In this document: positions 1-6,911 of the stretch, piece after piece
Layout of the letters: the number at the start of each line of letters is the position of its first letter
Position numbering within the stretch: position 1 is the first letter of the stretch
From: Gammaproteobacteria bacterium
GTDB taxonomy: Bacteria; Pseudomonadota; Gammaproteobacteria; Steroidobacterales; Steroidobacteraceae
DNA length: 7,743 nucleotides
Direction of reading: 5' to 3'
Assembly: GCA_030830595.1 (NCBI GenBank)
Contig: JAURMS010000285.1
Location: 1-7,743 of the forward strand
The notes under the pieces: generated by a model
Told to the model about the DNA's origin: nothing
Database searches by the model: none
What the model saw: the letters and a program-made list of their open reading frames with translations, nothing else
Position numbers and translations under genes: made by a program

Positions 1-1
1 C

Positions 2-160
2 CTCGGCATACCGAGCGATGAACGACTCTACGTAGTGACGGTCGATGGCTCGACCGCGGAGCTCGCCTCCGGTCGGCCGATCTTCCCCGAAACGGCGGCC
101 AATCGGCTCGGTCCGCCTCAGGTCACCCCAATCGACCTCACCGGGCTGCGGAGTGCCTGA
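2..160 (+). CDS. C-terminal fragment of an unrecognised protein (5' end outside window)
   Basis: Reading from base 2, the + strand is open for 52 codons and ends at a TGA at 158-160. The peptide runs from LGIPSDERLYVV to the end IDLTGLRSA. About three quarters of its codons end in G or C, as in the real genes here, which supports coding. I do not recognise the family. The piece is hydrophilic, rich in Pro, Thr and Gly, with no membrane segment or catalytic motif, and looks like the tail of a soluble or periplasmic protein. It converges on the sugar transferase with a 53-bp gap. Being next to a polysaccharide gene hints at a shared locus, but nothing in the fragment shows this. Chance readthrough of an open frame remains possible. 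Confidence 0.5.
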   Translation, partial: LGIPSDERLYVVTVDGSTAELASGRPIFPETAANRLGPPQVTPIDLTGLRSA

Positions 161-213
161 AAGGCGGCGTTTAAGGCGGACGGCGCCACGGTACAGGCGC
201 TTCCTGAGGTGCA

Positions 214-1620
214 TCAGTAGGCCTTGCGATCTCCCAGCAGCATGACCGTGGTCTGCAGGATGATCTTGATGTCCAGGAGCGGAGTCCAGCGGCGCAGGTA
301 CTCCAGATCGTAGCGGATACGGGCCTGCATCTCCTCCACCCGCGGCGTCTCGCCACGGTAGCCCTTCACCTGTGCCAGGCCTGTCATGCCGGGCGGTACC
401 TTGTGGCGGATCATGTAACCCTTGATAAGCCGCCGATACTGCTCGTTATGGGCGACCGCGTGCGGGCGTGGCCCCACGAGGGACATGGAACCGGCAAGCA
501 CATTAAACAATTGTGGCAGCTCGTCCAGCGAGTAACGCCGCAGGATCCTGCCTAGGGATGTAATGCGCTGATCGTCCCGCGTGGCCTGGTGAATCACCGG
601 CCCATCCTCCATAACAGTCATGGTGCGGAACTTGTTGACCACGATCTCGGAACCGTCCAGTCCATAGCGGCGCTGACGGAAGATGACTGGCCCCGACGAG
701 CCGAGCTTGATCAGCAGGGCGATCAAGGCCAGCAACGGCGCCAGCAGGATCAAGGCGCCTCCGGCCAGCGCAACGTCCATGAAACGCTTGAGCACGCCCC
801 GATACCCATGGAAGGGTGTTTCGCAGAGCGCGACGACCGGCACTCCGAGGATCTCTCCTGAACGCGACTGAATCAGGTCGAACACGAAAACGTCGGGCAC
901 GTAGTAAATGGAGGCTGTCGTATCCTGCAGGTCGTCCAGCAAGTTCGAGACCCGCTGGACGTTGCGCATCGGCAGCGAAATGAAAATCACATCGATGGCG
1001 TTCTCCCGGATGTATCCCGCCATGGAGGCCAGTCCGCCGCGCATGCGACTCTCGCCATGCGCGCCGAGGCGGTCGACATTCCGATCGTCGAAGAATCCCA
1101 CCACCTTTACGCCCAGCTCGGGATGGCTGTGGAGACGCTCATCCAGGGCAACACTCGCCTCGTTGTAACCCGCAAACACCGCCGACCGGGCGTTGGCCGG
1201 GTCAAACATGAACCGGCGGATGAACTCATCAAGGGCAACGGTCAGCACCACCAGCACGGCTGGGGTGGTGACTGCCCAGGTCAGGACCACCAGCCGCGAG
1301 AAATTTTCAGAGACCTTGGCTGCATAACCGACGGCCAGCAGGATTGCCAACAGGGCCACCCACCTGACCAGCAACCCCGCCACCGTAGGCCAGCGAGATG
1401 CGATCAACTGCTCCGAGGGCATGGGGGGCATTTGGATGACGATCGGAGCGATCACGGCCACCACGATGCCCATCATCAGGAACTCGCTGGACATCTCGAC
1501 ACCGAAGGCCCGGGCCAGGCCGAGCAGCATGGCTACCGCGATCACCGAGGGCAAAACGTTCCGCACCATCCCGAGAAAGGCCAGGGAGCCACTGCGCTTG
1601 AAAACGATCGGTTCGTTCAT
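214..1620 (-). CDS. Polyprenyl-phosphate sugar-1-phosphate transferase (WcaJ-like, exopolysaccharide initiation)
   Basis: This inner-membrane enzyme moves a sugar-1-phosphate, most often glucose-1-phosphate, from a UDP-sugar to undecaprenyl phosphate, the first step of exopolysaccharide or capsule repeat-unit synthesis. The 468-residue length suits the long WcaJ-type family. Hydrophobic segments lie near residues 16-34, 47-65, 80-100 and 109-131. A CoA-binding-like (Rossmann) domain follows at about 145-265. The catalytic bacterial sugar transferase domain begins with KRFMD (278-282) and a membrane hairpin (283-306, with Pro295). It holds FRQRRYG (314-320), KFRTM (330-334), the SLDELPQ motif (364-370) with the catalytic Asp366-Glu367 pair, VGPRPHA (382-388) and PPGMTGLAQVKGYRGET (409-425). 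ATG at 1620 is preceded by AGGGA with 6 nt spacing. The sugar specificity cannot be read from the sequence. It appears to be transcribed alone. Confidence 0.95.
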   Translation of the reverse strand: MNEPIVFKRSGSLAFLGMVRNVLPSVIAVAMLLGLARAFGVEMSSEFLMMGIVVAVIAPIVIQMPPMPSEQLIASRWPTVAGLLVRWVALLAILLAVGYAAKVSENFSRLVVLTWAVTTPAVLVVLTVALDEFIRRFMFDPANARSAVFAGYNEASVALDERLHSHPELGVKVVGFFDDRNVDRLGAHGESRMRGGLASMAGYIRENAIDVIFISLPMRNVQRVSNLLDDLQDTTASIYYVPDVFVFDLIQSRSGEILGVPVVALCETPFHGYRGVLKRFMDVALAGGALILLAPLLALIALLIKLGSSGPVIFRQRRYGLDGSEIVVNKFRTMTVMEDGPVIHQATRDDQRITSLGRILRRYSLDELPQLFNVLAGSMSLVGPRPHAVAHNEQYRRLIKGYMIRHKVPPGMTGLAQVKGYRGETPRVEEMQARIRYDLEYLRRWTPLLDIKIILQTTVMLLGDRKAY

Positions 1621-1776
1621 TCCTTGTCCCTGGCCTGCCCCGCACTGCCAATGGCCCAGGCCGCCTTCCTGACGACCATCACGCCTCTTTCCAATGATGG
1701 ACTAAAAGGATGCCTAAATCGTGATCAACCGCAAAAAAAAATCCTTATGTAAAGCCCTTGGAGTGTTCCCCGCTCA
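1621..1776 (-). promoter_or_regulatory. AT-richer leader and candidate sigma-70 promoter of the sugar transferase gene
   Basis: This 156-bp spacer lies between the exporter stop and the sugar transferase start and is clearly richer in A+T than its surroundings from about 1690 to 1755. On the minus strand, TTGATC (1728-1723) and TTTAGT (1706-1701) match four of six bases in each sigma-70 hexamer, with 16 bp between them. A run of nine T (1741-1733) lies 5-13 bp upstream of the -35 element, where an UP element would sit. The predicted leader would be roughly 70 nt. This is a by-eye match; no strong hairpin precedes the T run, so I do not read it as an intrinsic terminator of the exporter gene. 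Confidence 0.35.
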
Positions 1777-2979
1777 TCACGACGATTCCGGCAGCGTCGG
1801 TCGGTCGAGACGGGCAAGTTCAGGAAACCACCGGGCCCACAGCAGTGCAACGCCGAGACTGGCCAGCCCCCCGAACAACACAGCGGGACGAATGCCCCAC
1901 CAGGCAGCGGTCAGGCCAGACTCAAACTCTCCGAGTTCATTGGAGGCGCCGATGAACACCGCGCTGACCGCGCTGACCCGCCCGCGAATGGCATCCGGAG
2001 TTTCGAATTGCACCAGAATGTGGCGAACATAGACACTGATCATGTCTGCCGCACCCAGGACCGCCAGGGCCACCAGGGACACCAGGAAGTGTTGCGACAG
2101 GCCGAAAACAGTGGTCGCAACGCCAAAGACCGCAACGCCCCAGAGCATGGCGGGTCCCATACGGCCGGCTAGCGGGCGCCAGGTCAACCAGGCGGCTACC
2201 AAAGCGGCCCCAAGGCCCGGCGCCGCGCGGAGCAGGCCCAGTCCACCGGGTCCCACATTCAGGACATCGCTGGCAAAGGCGGGCAGCAGGGCGGTTGCCC
2301 CGCCCAGCAGGACGGCGAACAGGTCGAGGGAAATAGCCCCAAGCACAATCCTTCGGCGAAATACGAACCGCAGGCCCTCGAGCAATCGGTCCAGGCTCAT
2401 GGATTCCACACGATCAGGCCGCCGTGGCGCATGGACGCCGGCCATGAGCCAGGCCGAAACCGCCAGCAGCAGGAAGCTGCTGCCATAGACGAACTCGGGA
2501 CCCGCCAGGTAAAGGAAACCACCCACGGCAGGGCCGAGGACGGTCGACAACTGCCAGGTCGAAGAATTAATTGCCACCGCGCGCCCGAACAGGTCGGGCG
2601 GCACCAGGTTAGGCAGCAGGGCCTGCCCGGTGGGCATCGCAAATGCGCGGGCCGCGCCGAACAACACCATGATGCCAAATACCGGCCAGACCTCTGTGCC
2701 ACCCCTCAGGGTCAGCCCCAGCAGCGCCGCCGCGCACAGGCATTCGGCCGCGTAGCAGAGTGCCAGCAGGCGCTCCCTCCTTCCGCTGTCGGCCGCGTGC
2801 CCGGCCGGCAGGATCAAGAGTACGAATGGCAGGAACTGGGAGAGCCCGATCAGCCCGAGGTCCAGGGGGTCGCGGGTCATGTCGTACACCTGCCAGCCCA
2901 CGGCCACCAACTGCATTTGGCTTGCCACTGAAGTGCCGAGACGGGAAGCCAGGAAGCGGGCAAACCCGGGCTGCGCCAT
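1777..2979 (-). CDS. Major facilitator superfamily exporter (EntS/MFS_3-like)
   Basis: This is a 400-residue inner-membrane secondary transporter, probably a proton-driven exporter, the usual length for the EntS/MFS_3 group. The opening GFARFLASRLGT and QLVAVGWQVYDMT (23-35) are typical of that group. The loop after helix 2 holds the MFS motif A version GHAADSGRRERLL (60-72), and RAFAMPTGQALLPNLV (111-126) is a characteristic helix 4 region. Hydrophobic helices continue throughout, with a basic central loop near 185-210 (RFVFRRR) dividing two halves. ATG 2979 is the first ATG, GTG or TTG after the preceding in-frame stop, which fixes the start, although its ribosome-binding site is weak. The asd stop lies 37 bp upstream on the same strand, so co-transcription and translational help from asd are likely. 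The substrate is unknown: relatives export siderophores, drugs or metabolites. Confidence 0.93.
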   Translation of the reverse strand: MAQPGFARFLASRLGTSVASQMQLVAVGWQVYDMTRDPLDLGLIGLSQFLPFVLLILPAGHAADSGRRERLLALCYAAECLCAAALLGLTLRGGTEVWPVFGIMVLFGAARAFAMPTGQALLPNLVPPDLFGRAVAINSSTWQLSTVLGPAVGGFLYLAGPEFVYGSSFLLLAVSAWLMAGVHAPRRPDRVESMSLDRLLEGLRFVFRRRIVLGAISLDLFAVLLGGATALLPAFASDVLNVGPGGLGLLRAAPGLGAALVAAWLTWRPLAGRMGPAMLWGVAVFGVATTVFGLSQHFLVSLVALAVLGAADMISVYVRHILVQFETPDAIRGRVSAVSAVFIGASNELGEFESGLTAAWWGIRPAVLFGGLASLGVALLWARWFPELARLDRPTLPESS

Positions 2980-3016
2980 CAGTTCGCTCAGGCCGCCGGG
3001 GGTTGCAGAAGGGATG

Positions 3017-4135
3017 TCAGGCCTCCGTCAGAATCCGCAGCATGCGCCTGAGCGGCTCGGCCGCACCCCAGAGCAGCTGGTCACCCACCGTGAAGGCCGT
3101 CAGGTACTCGCCCCCCATGGACAACTTGCGTAGCCGTCCAACCGGTATGCGCAAGGATCCGGTTACTGCAGCCGGAGTCAGGCGCGCCAGCGTCTCCTCC
3201 CGCTGATTAGGCACCACCTCCACCCAGTCATTCGCCCCGGCAATGGCGGCCTCGACCTCCTGCAACGGCACGTCCCGGGCCAGCTTGATGGTCAGCGCCT
3301 GGCTGTGACAACGCATGGCACCCACCCGAATACACAAGCCATCCAGGGGCAGCGGGCTTCCCTCACGCCCGAGCAACTTATTGCCTTCGGCACCAGCCTT
3401 CCACTCCTCACGACTCATGCCGTTACCCAGGTCGCTGTCGATCCAGGGCAGCAGGTTGCCTGCCAGCGGGTGGCCGAAAGCCTCGCGAGGCAGATCGGGC
3501 CCATTGAGGCTGGCGGCCACGACCCGGTCCAACTCCAGAATGGCACTGGCGGGATTGGCCAGCAGGTCGGGGCCGGCAGCGGCCAGGTGACCCATCTGCA
3601 GCAGCAGCTCCCGCATGTTGCGGGCGCCGGCGCCAGAGGCCGCCTGATAGGTCATGGACGAAACCCACTCGACCCATCCACGACGGAACAGGCCTCCGAC
3701 AGCCATCAGCATCAGGCTGACCGTGCAATTCGCCCCAACCCAGTCGCGCCTTCCGCGATCGAGTCCGCGCTGGATGACGTCGCGATTGACCGGGTCCAGG
3801 ATGAGAACGGCGTCCTCGTTCATGCGCAGCGTCGATGCGGCATCGATCCAATGACCCGCCCAGCCACGCCGACGCAGGGCTGGATGCACCTCGCGGGTGT
3901 AATCCCCACCCTGGCAGGACACCAGGATGTCACAGGCTGCCAGGGCTTCGAGGTCACTCGCGTCTGCGACCGGCCCGGGGTCGATTCCCAAGCCCTCTAC
4001 CCTCCGCCCGACCTGACTGGTGGAAAACAGGATAGGCTCGATGAGGGCGAAATCATCCTCGTCGCGCATGCGGTCCATCAGGACCGAACCCACCATGCCG
4101 CGCCAGCCGACGAAACCAACCCTGGGATTTGTCAT
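3017..4135 (-). CDS. asd: Aspartate-semialdehyde dehydrogenase (E. coli type)
   Basis: The cytoplasmic enzyme reduces aspartyl-4-phosphate with NADPH to aspartate-4-semialdehyde, the branch point to lysine/diaminopimelate, methionine and threonine. The 372 residues align almost without gaps to the E. coli protein as I remember it (367 residues). The NADP-binding loop is GFVGWRGMVGSVLM (7-20). The catalytic cysteine is Cys137 in GANCTVSLMLM (135-145). SREEWK (241-246) carries Glu244, and RVGAMRCHSQA (270-280) carries Arg270 and the acid/base His277. The tail GDQLLWGAAEPLRRML (351-366) is strongly conserved. ATG 4135 gives the family N-terminus MTNPRVGF; an in-frame extension upstream to 4402 would overlap the divergent gene and resembles nothing in the family. 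The ribosome-binding site is weak (GGCGGG about 9 nt away). All key residues are present, so it should be active. Confidence 0.98.
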   Translation of the reverse strand: MTNPRVGFVGWRGMVGSVLMDRMRDEDDFALIEPILFSTSQVGRRVEGLGIDPGPVADASDLEALAACDILVSCQGGDYTREVHPALRRRGWAGHWIDAASTLRMNEDAVLILDPVNRDVIQRGLDRGRRDWVGANCTVSLMLMAVGGLFRRGWVEWVSSMTYQAASGAGARNMRELLLQMGHLAAAGPDLLANPASAILELDRVVAASLNGPDLPREAFGHPLAGNLLPWIDSDLGNGMSREEWKAGAEGNKLLGREGSPLPLDGLCIRVGAMRCHSQALTIKLARDVPLQEVEAAIAGANDWVEVVPNQREETLARLTPAAVTGSLRIPVGRLRKLSMGGEYLTAFTVGDQLLWGAAEPLRRMLRILTEA

Positions 4136-4154
4136 AATTGTCGAAACCCGCCGT

Positions 4155-4169
4155 TCTTGCAGCGCAAGA
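4155..4169. promoter_or_regulatory. 15-bp hyphenated palindrome in the asd/hydrolase divergent spacer (possible operator)
   Basis: TCTTGC-AGC-GCAAGA is a perfect inverted repeat with 6-bp arms and a 3-bp centre. It sits in the 76-bp spacer between the divergent asd (ATG 4135) and hydrolase (ATG 4212) genes. A smaller one, TACC-GCG-GGTA (4178-4188), has its centre 21 bp away, two helical turns. Such sites often bind dimeric regulators, but short palindromes arise by chance and I see no convincing -35/-10 pair for either gene beside it. It could also form a small hairpin in the asd leader RNA. Confidence 0.3.
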
Positions 4170-4197
4170 CAACATGATACCGCGGGTACTGGGGGGC

Positions 4198-4205
4198 AGG
4201 GAGGT
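4198..4205 (+). promoter_or_regulatory. Strong ribosome-binding site fixing the hydrolase start
   Basis: AGGGAGGT contains GGAGG seven bases before ATG 4212. This decides the start of the tandem hydrolase: the same frame is open 64 codons further upstream, but that part is antisense to asd and has no comparable site. Confidence 0.7.
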
Positions 4206-4211
4206 GTCGTC

Positions 4212-5813
4212 ATGACCCAGCCTGTGGGGCGCGAGTTCATCAGCCTGCCGCAGAGCAGGTTCGGGCCACGACAGGTCCATGTGCGGCGGGCCGGTCGCGG
4301 TCCGGCCGTGCTGCTCCTGCACCAGTCACCCCTTTCCTCGCGCGATGTCCTGCCGATGCTCGGCAGGCTCTCGGCTGCCCACAGCTGCATCGCCCCCGAC
4401 ACGCCGGGCTACGGCCTGTCTGACCCCCTGCCAGCCGGGGTAGACATGGAAGGATTAGCCGCCGCCGTCATCGAACTGGCCGACGCGCTGGGCCTTGAGC
4501 AATTCGCGCTCTACGGGTTCCACACCGGAGCCATGATCGCGCTTGCGGTTGCCTTGCACCATCCAGAACGGGTAACGGTCGTCGCCGCCAACGGTTGCCT
4601 GGCGCTGACCGATGGGTCGCGCGCCGACATGCTGGCCAGATACCTGCCGGCCTTCAGTCCCTCCTGGGACGGCGCCCACCTCGCCTGGCTGTGGGCCCGG
4701 CTGCGCGAGCAGACGATCTTCTTTCCGTGGTACCGGGGCGAGGCGGAGTGCCGCATGGCCTACGACGTGCCCTCCCCCGCGCACCTGCAGGCGGCGGCAC
4801 TGGAATTTCTGAGGGCCGGCGACCACTACCGCTCGGCCTACCGGGCCGCCCTGGCCTTCGATAGCGCCGATGCACTTCGGAAATTGAGGGTCCCTGCCCT
4901 GGTCACCGCGTCCTCGCGTGATCCCCTGAGCGACGACCTCGCGAGGCTCCCGACGGATACCGCGATGGTCTCGGTGGTGGCCGGCGGCTCGCCGGATGAG
5001 ACTCTGGCCATCTGCGAGCGTTTCCTGGCCGATCGGCCATCCAGCGTTCCCCATGGCCTCACGGCCACCCGGCCCTTGCGGGACCGCTCGTGGCAAGCCC
5101 TGCTCGGACCGCCTGGCCAGCAGCTGCGCTGCCGCTGGCTGGGCTCACCCGACGACCCGGTGACGCTCATCCTCCACGATGCCTGGTCCTGCTCCGATCA
5201 GGCACTGCACAGCCTTGCGAGTGCCTGTCCGGCAGGGCAGACACTGCTCGCCTGCGACCTGCCGGGGCACGGCGAATCCGATCCGATCGCCAGTCACCAG
5301 GTGTCTCGGATCGAGCAGCACGCAGCCGTGGTCTCAACCCTGTTGGACAGGCTCGACATCAGGACCTGCCGAGTCGTGGGTTTAGGCTACGGGGGCCTGG
5401 TGGGCATCGAACTCGCCCTGCGCGACGTGCGCGTTGCCAGCCTGGCCAGCCTCGAACTCGCGGTGAACCAGGGAGACGCCCGCTGGGATCCAACGGCCTG
5501 GATGAACGACCTCGCCCCACGCTGGCATGGCGGTCATCTCCTCGCAGCCTGGCACATGATGCGTGATTCGACCCTGTTCCAGCCCTGGTTCGAGCGCACG
5601 CAGGTCGGCATCATCGCCGGGTCGGGTGCACCCGATCCGGAAGAGATCAACCAGCGTGTACTCAGCCTGTTGCGATCACCCCATGCCACTGCGGACGCGT
5701 GGCGTGCTCACCTCAATTATCCCCTGAATGAGCGACTCGCCGGCCTCCGCTGCCCTCACCTTGCCGCGTCGACACGCGCTGAAATCACCGACTGGCTGCG
5801 CGACACTGCCTGA
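4212..5813 (+). CDS. Tandem alpha/beta-hydrolase fold protein with substituted nucleophiles
   Basis: The 533 residues hold two alpha/beta-hydrolase units, about 1-275 and 300-533; a single unit is normally 250-300 residues. No signal peptide is visible, so it should be cytoplasmic. Unit 1 shows LLLHQSP (34-40), PGYGLSDP (65-72), the nucleophile elbow GFHTG (102-106) with His104 where Ser is usual, a cap segment (152-174) and SSRDPLSDD (234-242), with Asp237 as the likely acid. Unit 2 shows LILHDAW (319-325), PGHGESDP (351-358), the elbow GLGYG (390-394) with Gly392 at the nucleophile position, a matching cap segment (438-460) and LRCPHLAAS (512-520). It then ends where the acid should be, without the catalytic His region. 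The cap segments share 10 of 23 residues ungapped, with key W, G, H, L, R, T, F and PW, so the protein is an internal duplication. Unit 1 may retain unusual chemistry or ligand binding; unit 2 looks non-catalytic. The substrate is unknown. It diverges from asd. Confidence 0.9.
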   Translation: MTQPVGREFISLPQSRFGPRQVHVRRAGRGPAVLLLHQSPLSSRDVLPMLGRLSAAHSCIAPDTPGYGLSDPLPAGVDMEGLAAAVIELADALGLEQFALYGFHTGAMIALAVALHHPERVTVVAANGCLALTDGSRADMLARYLPAFSPSWDGAHLAWLWARLREQTIFFPWYRGEAECRMAYDVPSPAHLQAAALEFLRAGDHYRSAYRAALAFDSADALRKLRVPALVTASSRDPLSDDLARLPTDTAMVSVVAGGSPDETLAICERFLADRPSSVPHGLTATRPLRDRSWQALLGPPGQQLRCRWLGSPDDPVTLILHDAWSCSDQALHSLASACPAGQTLLACDLPGHGESDPIASHQVSRIEQHAAVVSTLLDRLDIRTCRVVGLGYGGLVGIELALRDVRVASLASLELAVNQGDARWDPTAWMNDLAPRWHGGHLLAAWHMMRDSTLFQPWFERTQVGIIAGSGAPDPEEINQRVLSLLRSPHATADAWRAHLNYPLNERLAGLRCPHLAASTRAEITDWLRDTA

Positions 5814-5822
5814 CCCGCAGCC

Positions 5823-6821
5823 TCAGCGGCGCTTAAGGCGTCGTCGTTTCCAGGCGAGATACACGCCAGGCACCAGCACCAGTGCAAGATTAAGGCCGCG
5901 ATCAAGGCGGAAACCCGGCGCATTCCACAACCGCAAGAACGCCGCGAGCCTTTCATAGAAGCGCTCGCTGAACAAGCCGCGGGACCGCCTCACGTCCTGG
6001 AGAGAGCGCCTCGCCTCACCGATGGCGGCATCGAGCGCCCACTCAGTGCGAACCCCCAGGGTCCTGGCGATCTCGATATCCGCGAGGCGCGAGCGCAGCT
6101 GGGCCTCCGCCCGGTCGACTCCATGCCGCATCCTTGCTCGATAGGCAGCCACGGACTCCAGCTGCTGGTAGTCGGCAGTCAGGCTGCCGGGCCGCCTGCG
6201 GGCACGCACCAGCGAGTCGTCGATAAAGCGTACCTCACCCAAGAGGGCAGCCCGAAACGGCAGCACGATGTCCTCGTTGATCCCGGGTTCCAGCGGGGGG
6301 AATCGCTCCAAGACCTCTCGCCTCACGGCCAGCGTGGTACCCGGGGCGTAGGCATCGACCCGGGCGAACCACTGCAATCCATCGGCACCATCAGGCAGGC
6401 TACCGAACCGCGCCCGACCCTGGGCGCGGCCCGACTCGTCAATCAGGTCGAATCCCGAATACACGGCCATGATGGAGTCATCACGGGCGAACACCTCTGC
6501 CAACCGTCGCAGGCGGCCCGGATGGGATTCGTCATCCGCATCGAAGGTGGCCACCAGGTCACCGGTCACTAACCCGCGCAGGCGATTGAGATGGGCACTC
6601 TTGCTGCCAGAACGGCTCGGCTGCCTCATCAGGCGCCATGACCAGGGCCCCTCATAAGCGGCCAGGGCCTGCTCGAGCAGGTGGTCGCTGCCGTCGGTGG
6701 AGGCATCGTCGGAGACGATCACCTCTACCTCGCCCGGGTAATCCTGCCGCAGCAGACTCTGCAGCGCATCGGGCACGAAACCTGCGGCATCGCAGGACAG
6801 CAGGATGGCGGTGATTTTCAG
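5823..6821 (-). CDS. Family 2 (GT-A) glycosyltransferase, surface polysaccharide type
   Basis: The enzyme transfers a sugar from a nucleotide-sugar donor to a growing glycan, probably at the cytoplasmic face of the membrane. Numbered from the chosen start (332 residues), KITAILLSCD (2-11) is the first strand of the GT-A fold. VIVSDDASTDGS (34-45) binds the nucleotide, FDADDESHPGRL (93-104) carries the metal-binding DxD, and GINEDIVLPFRA (180-191) carries the likely catalytic base in its ED pair. The C-terminal third is helical and charged, ending in a short hydrophobic stretch (309-324) and the basic tail WKRRRLKRR, which suggests membrane attachment. CTG at 6821 is preferred because GGAGG lies exactly 6 nt upstream and family members begin at this strand. 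In-frame alternatives are TTG 6905 and GTG 6983; both add family-atypical sequence and the latter overlaps kynureninase. Donor and acceptor are unknown. Its stop is 9 bp from that of the convergent hydrolase. Confidence 0.92.
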   Translation of the reverse strand: MKITAILLSCDAAGFVPDALQSLLRQDYPGEVEVIVSDDASTDGSDHLLEQALAAYEGPWSWRLMRQPSRSGSKSAHLNRLRGLVTGDLVATFDADDESHPGRLRRLAEVFARDDSIMAVYSGFDLIDESGRAQGRARFGSLPDGADGLQWFARVDAYAPGTTLAVRREVLERFPPLEPGINEDIVLPFRAALLGEVRFIDDSLVRARRRPGSLTADYQQLESVAAYRARMRHGVDRAEAQLRSRLADIEIARTLGVRTEWALDAAIGEARRSLQDVRRSRGLFSERFYERLAAFLRLWNAPGFRLDRGLNLALVLVPGVYLAWKRRRLKRR

Positions 6822-6827
6822 CAGGCG

Positions 6828-6832
6828 CCTCC
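6828..6832 (-). promoter_or_regulatory. Shine-Dalgarno GGAGG supporting a CTG start for the glycosyltransferase
   Basis: On the minus strand GGAGG is followed by CGC CTG CTG AAA ATC. The second CTG (6821-6819) lies at ideal 6-nt spacing; the first (6824-6822) would be 3 nt away. No ATG, GTG or TTG occurs in frame between 6903 and this point. Confidence 0.45.
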
Positions 6833-6843
6833 GTAGGGCAGAT

Positions 6844-6873
6844 TTGAGCGGGCAGCGGTCCAGCCGATAGACT
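6844..6873 (+). promoter_or_regulatory. Candidate promoter for kynureninase, overlapping an inverted repeat
   Basis: TTGAGC (6844-6849) and TAGACT (6868-6873) each match four of six sigma-70 consensus bases, with 18 bp between, giving a start near 6880 and a leader of about 30 nt. The perfect arms AGCGGG (6847-6852) and CCCGCT (6874-6879) flank the region between the hexamers and could form an operator or a hairpin. Both are by-eye matches in a 90-bp divergent spacer. Confidence 0.3.
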
Positions 6874-6911
6874 CCCGCTTTCCGAGACGGCTTGCAACGG
6901 AGCAATGCAGC

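Noticed and set aside
183..200. Small hairpin GCGCC / GGCGC in the convergent spacer after the first gene fragment
   Set aside because: The stem is only 5 bp with an 8-nt loop and no T run follows, so it is not convincing as a terminator.
1733..1741. Poly-T on the minus strand as an intrinsic terminator for the exporter gene
   Set aside because: No stable GC-rich stem directly precedes it; the best pairing is about 4 bp with a wobble and is too far away.
1057..1752. Long + strand open frame (231 codons) opposite the sugar transferase
   Set aside because: It is antisense to a clear gene, is rich in His, Gln, Gly and Arg with no family resemblance, and is the usual by-product of GC-rich coding DNA.
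3305..4177. Long + strand open frame (290 codons) opposite asd
   Set aside because: It lies almost wholly inside asd on the other strand. Its composition is low-complexity and Gln/His/Pro-rich, with no motif.
4020..4211. N-terminal extension of the hydrolase up to 4020
   Set aside because: These 64 codons are antisense to the start of asd, while ATG 4212 has a strong ribosome-binding site.
4136..4402. N-terminal extension of asd up to an ATG at 4402
   Set aside because: The extension overlaps the 5' part of the divergent hydrolase, is absent from the family, and ATG 4135 gives the exact conserved N-terminus.
4455..5096. Minus-strand open frame (213 codons) opposite the hydrolase
   Set aside because: It is antisense to the well-supported duplicated hydrolase, has Gly/Arg/Gln-rich composition and no recognisable domain.
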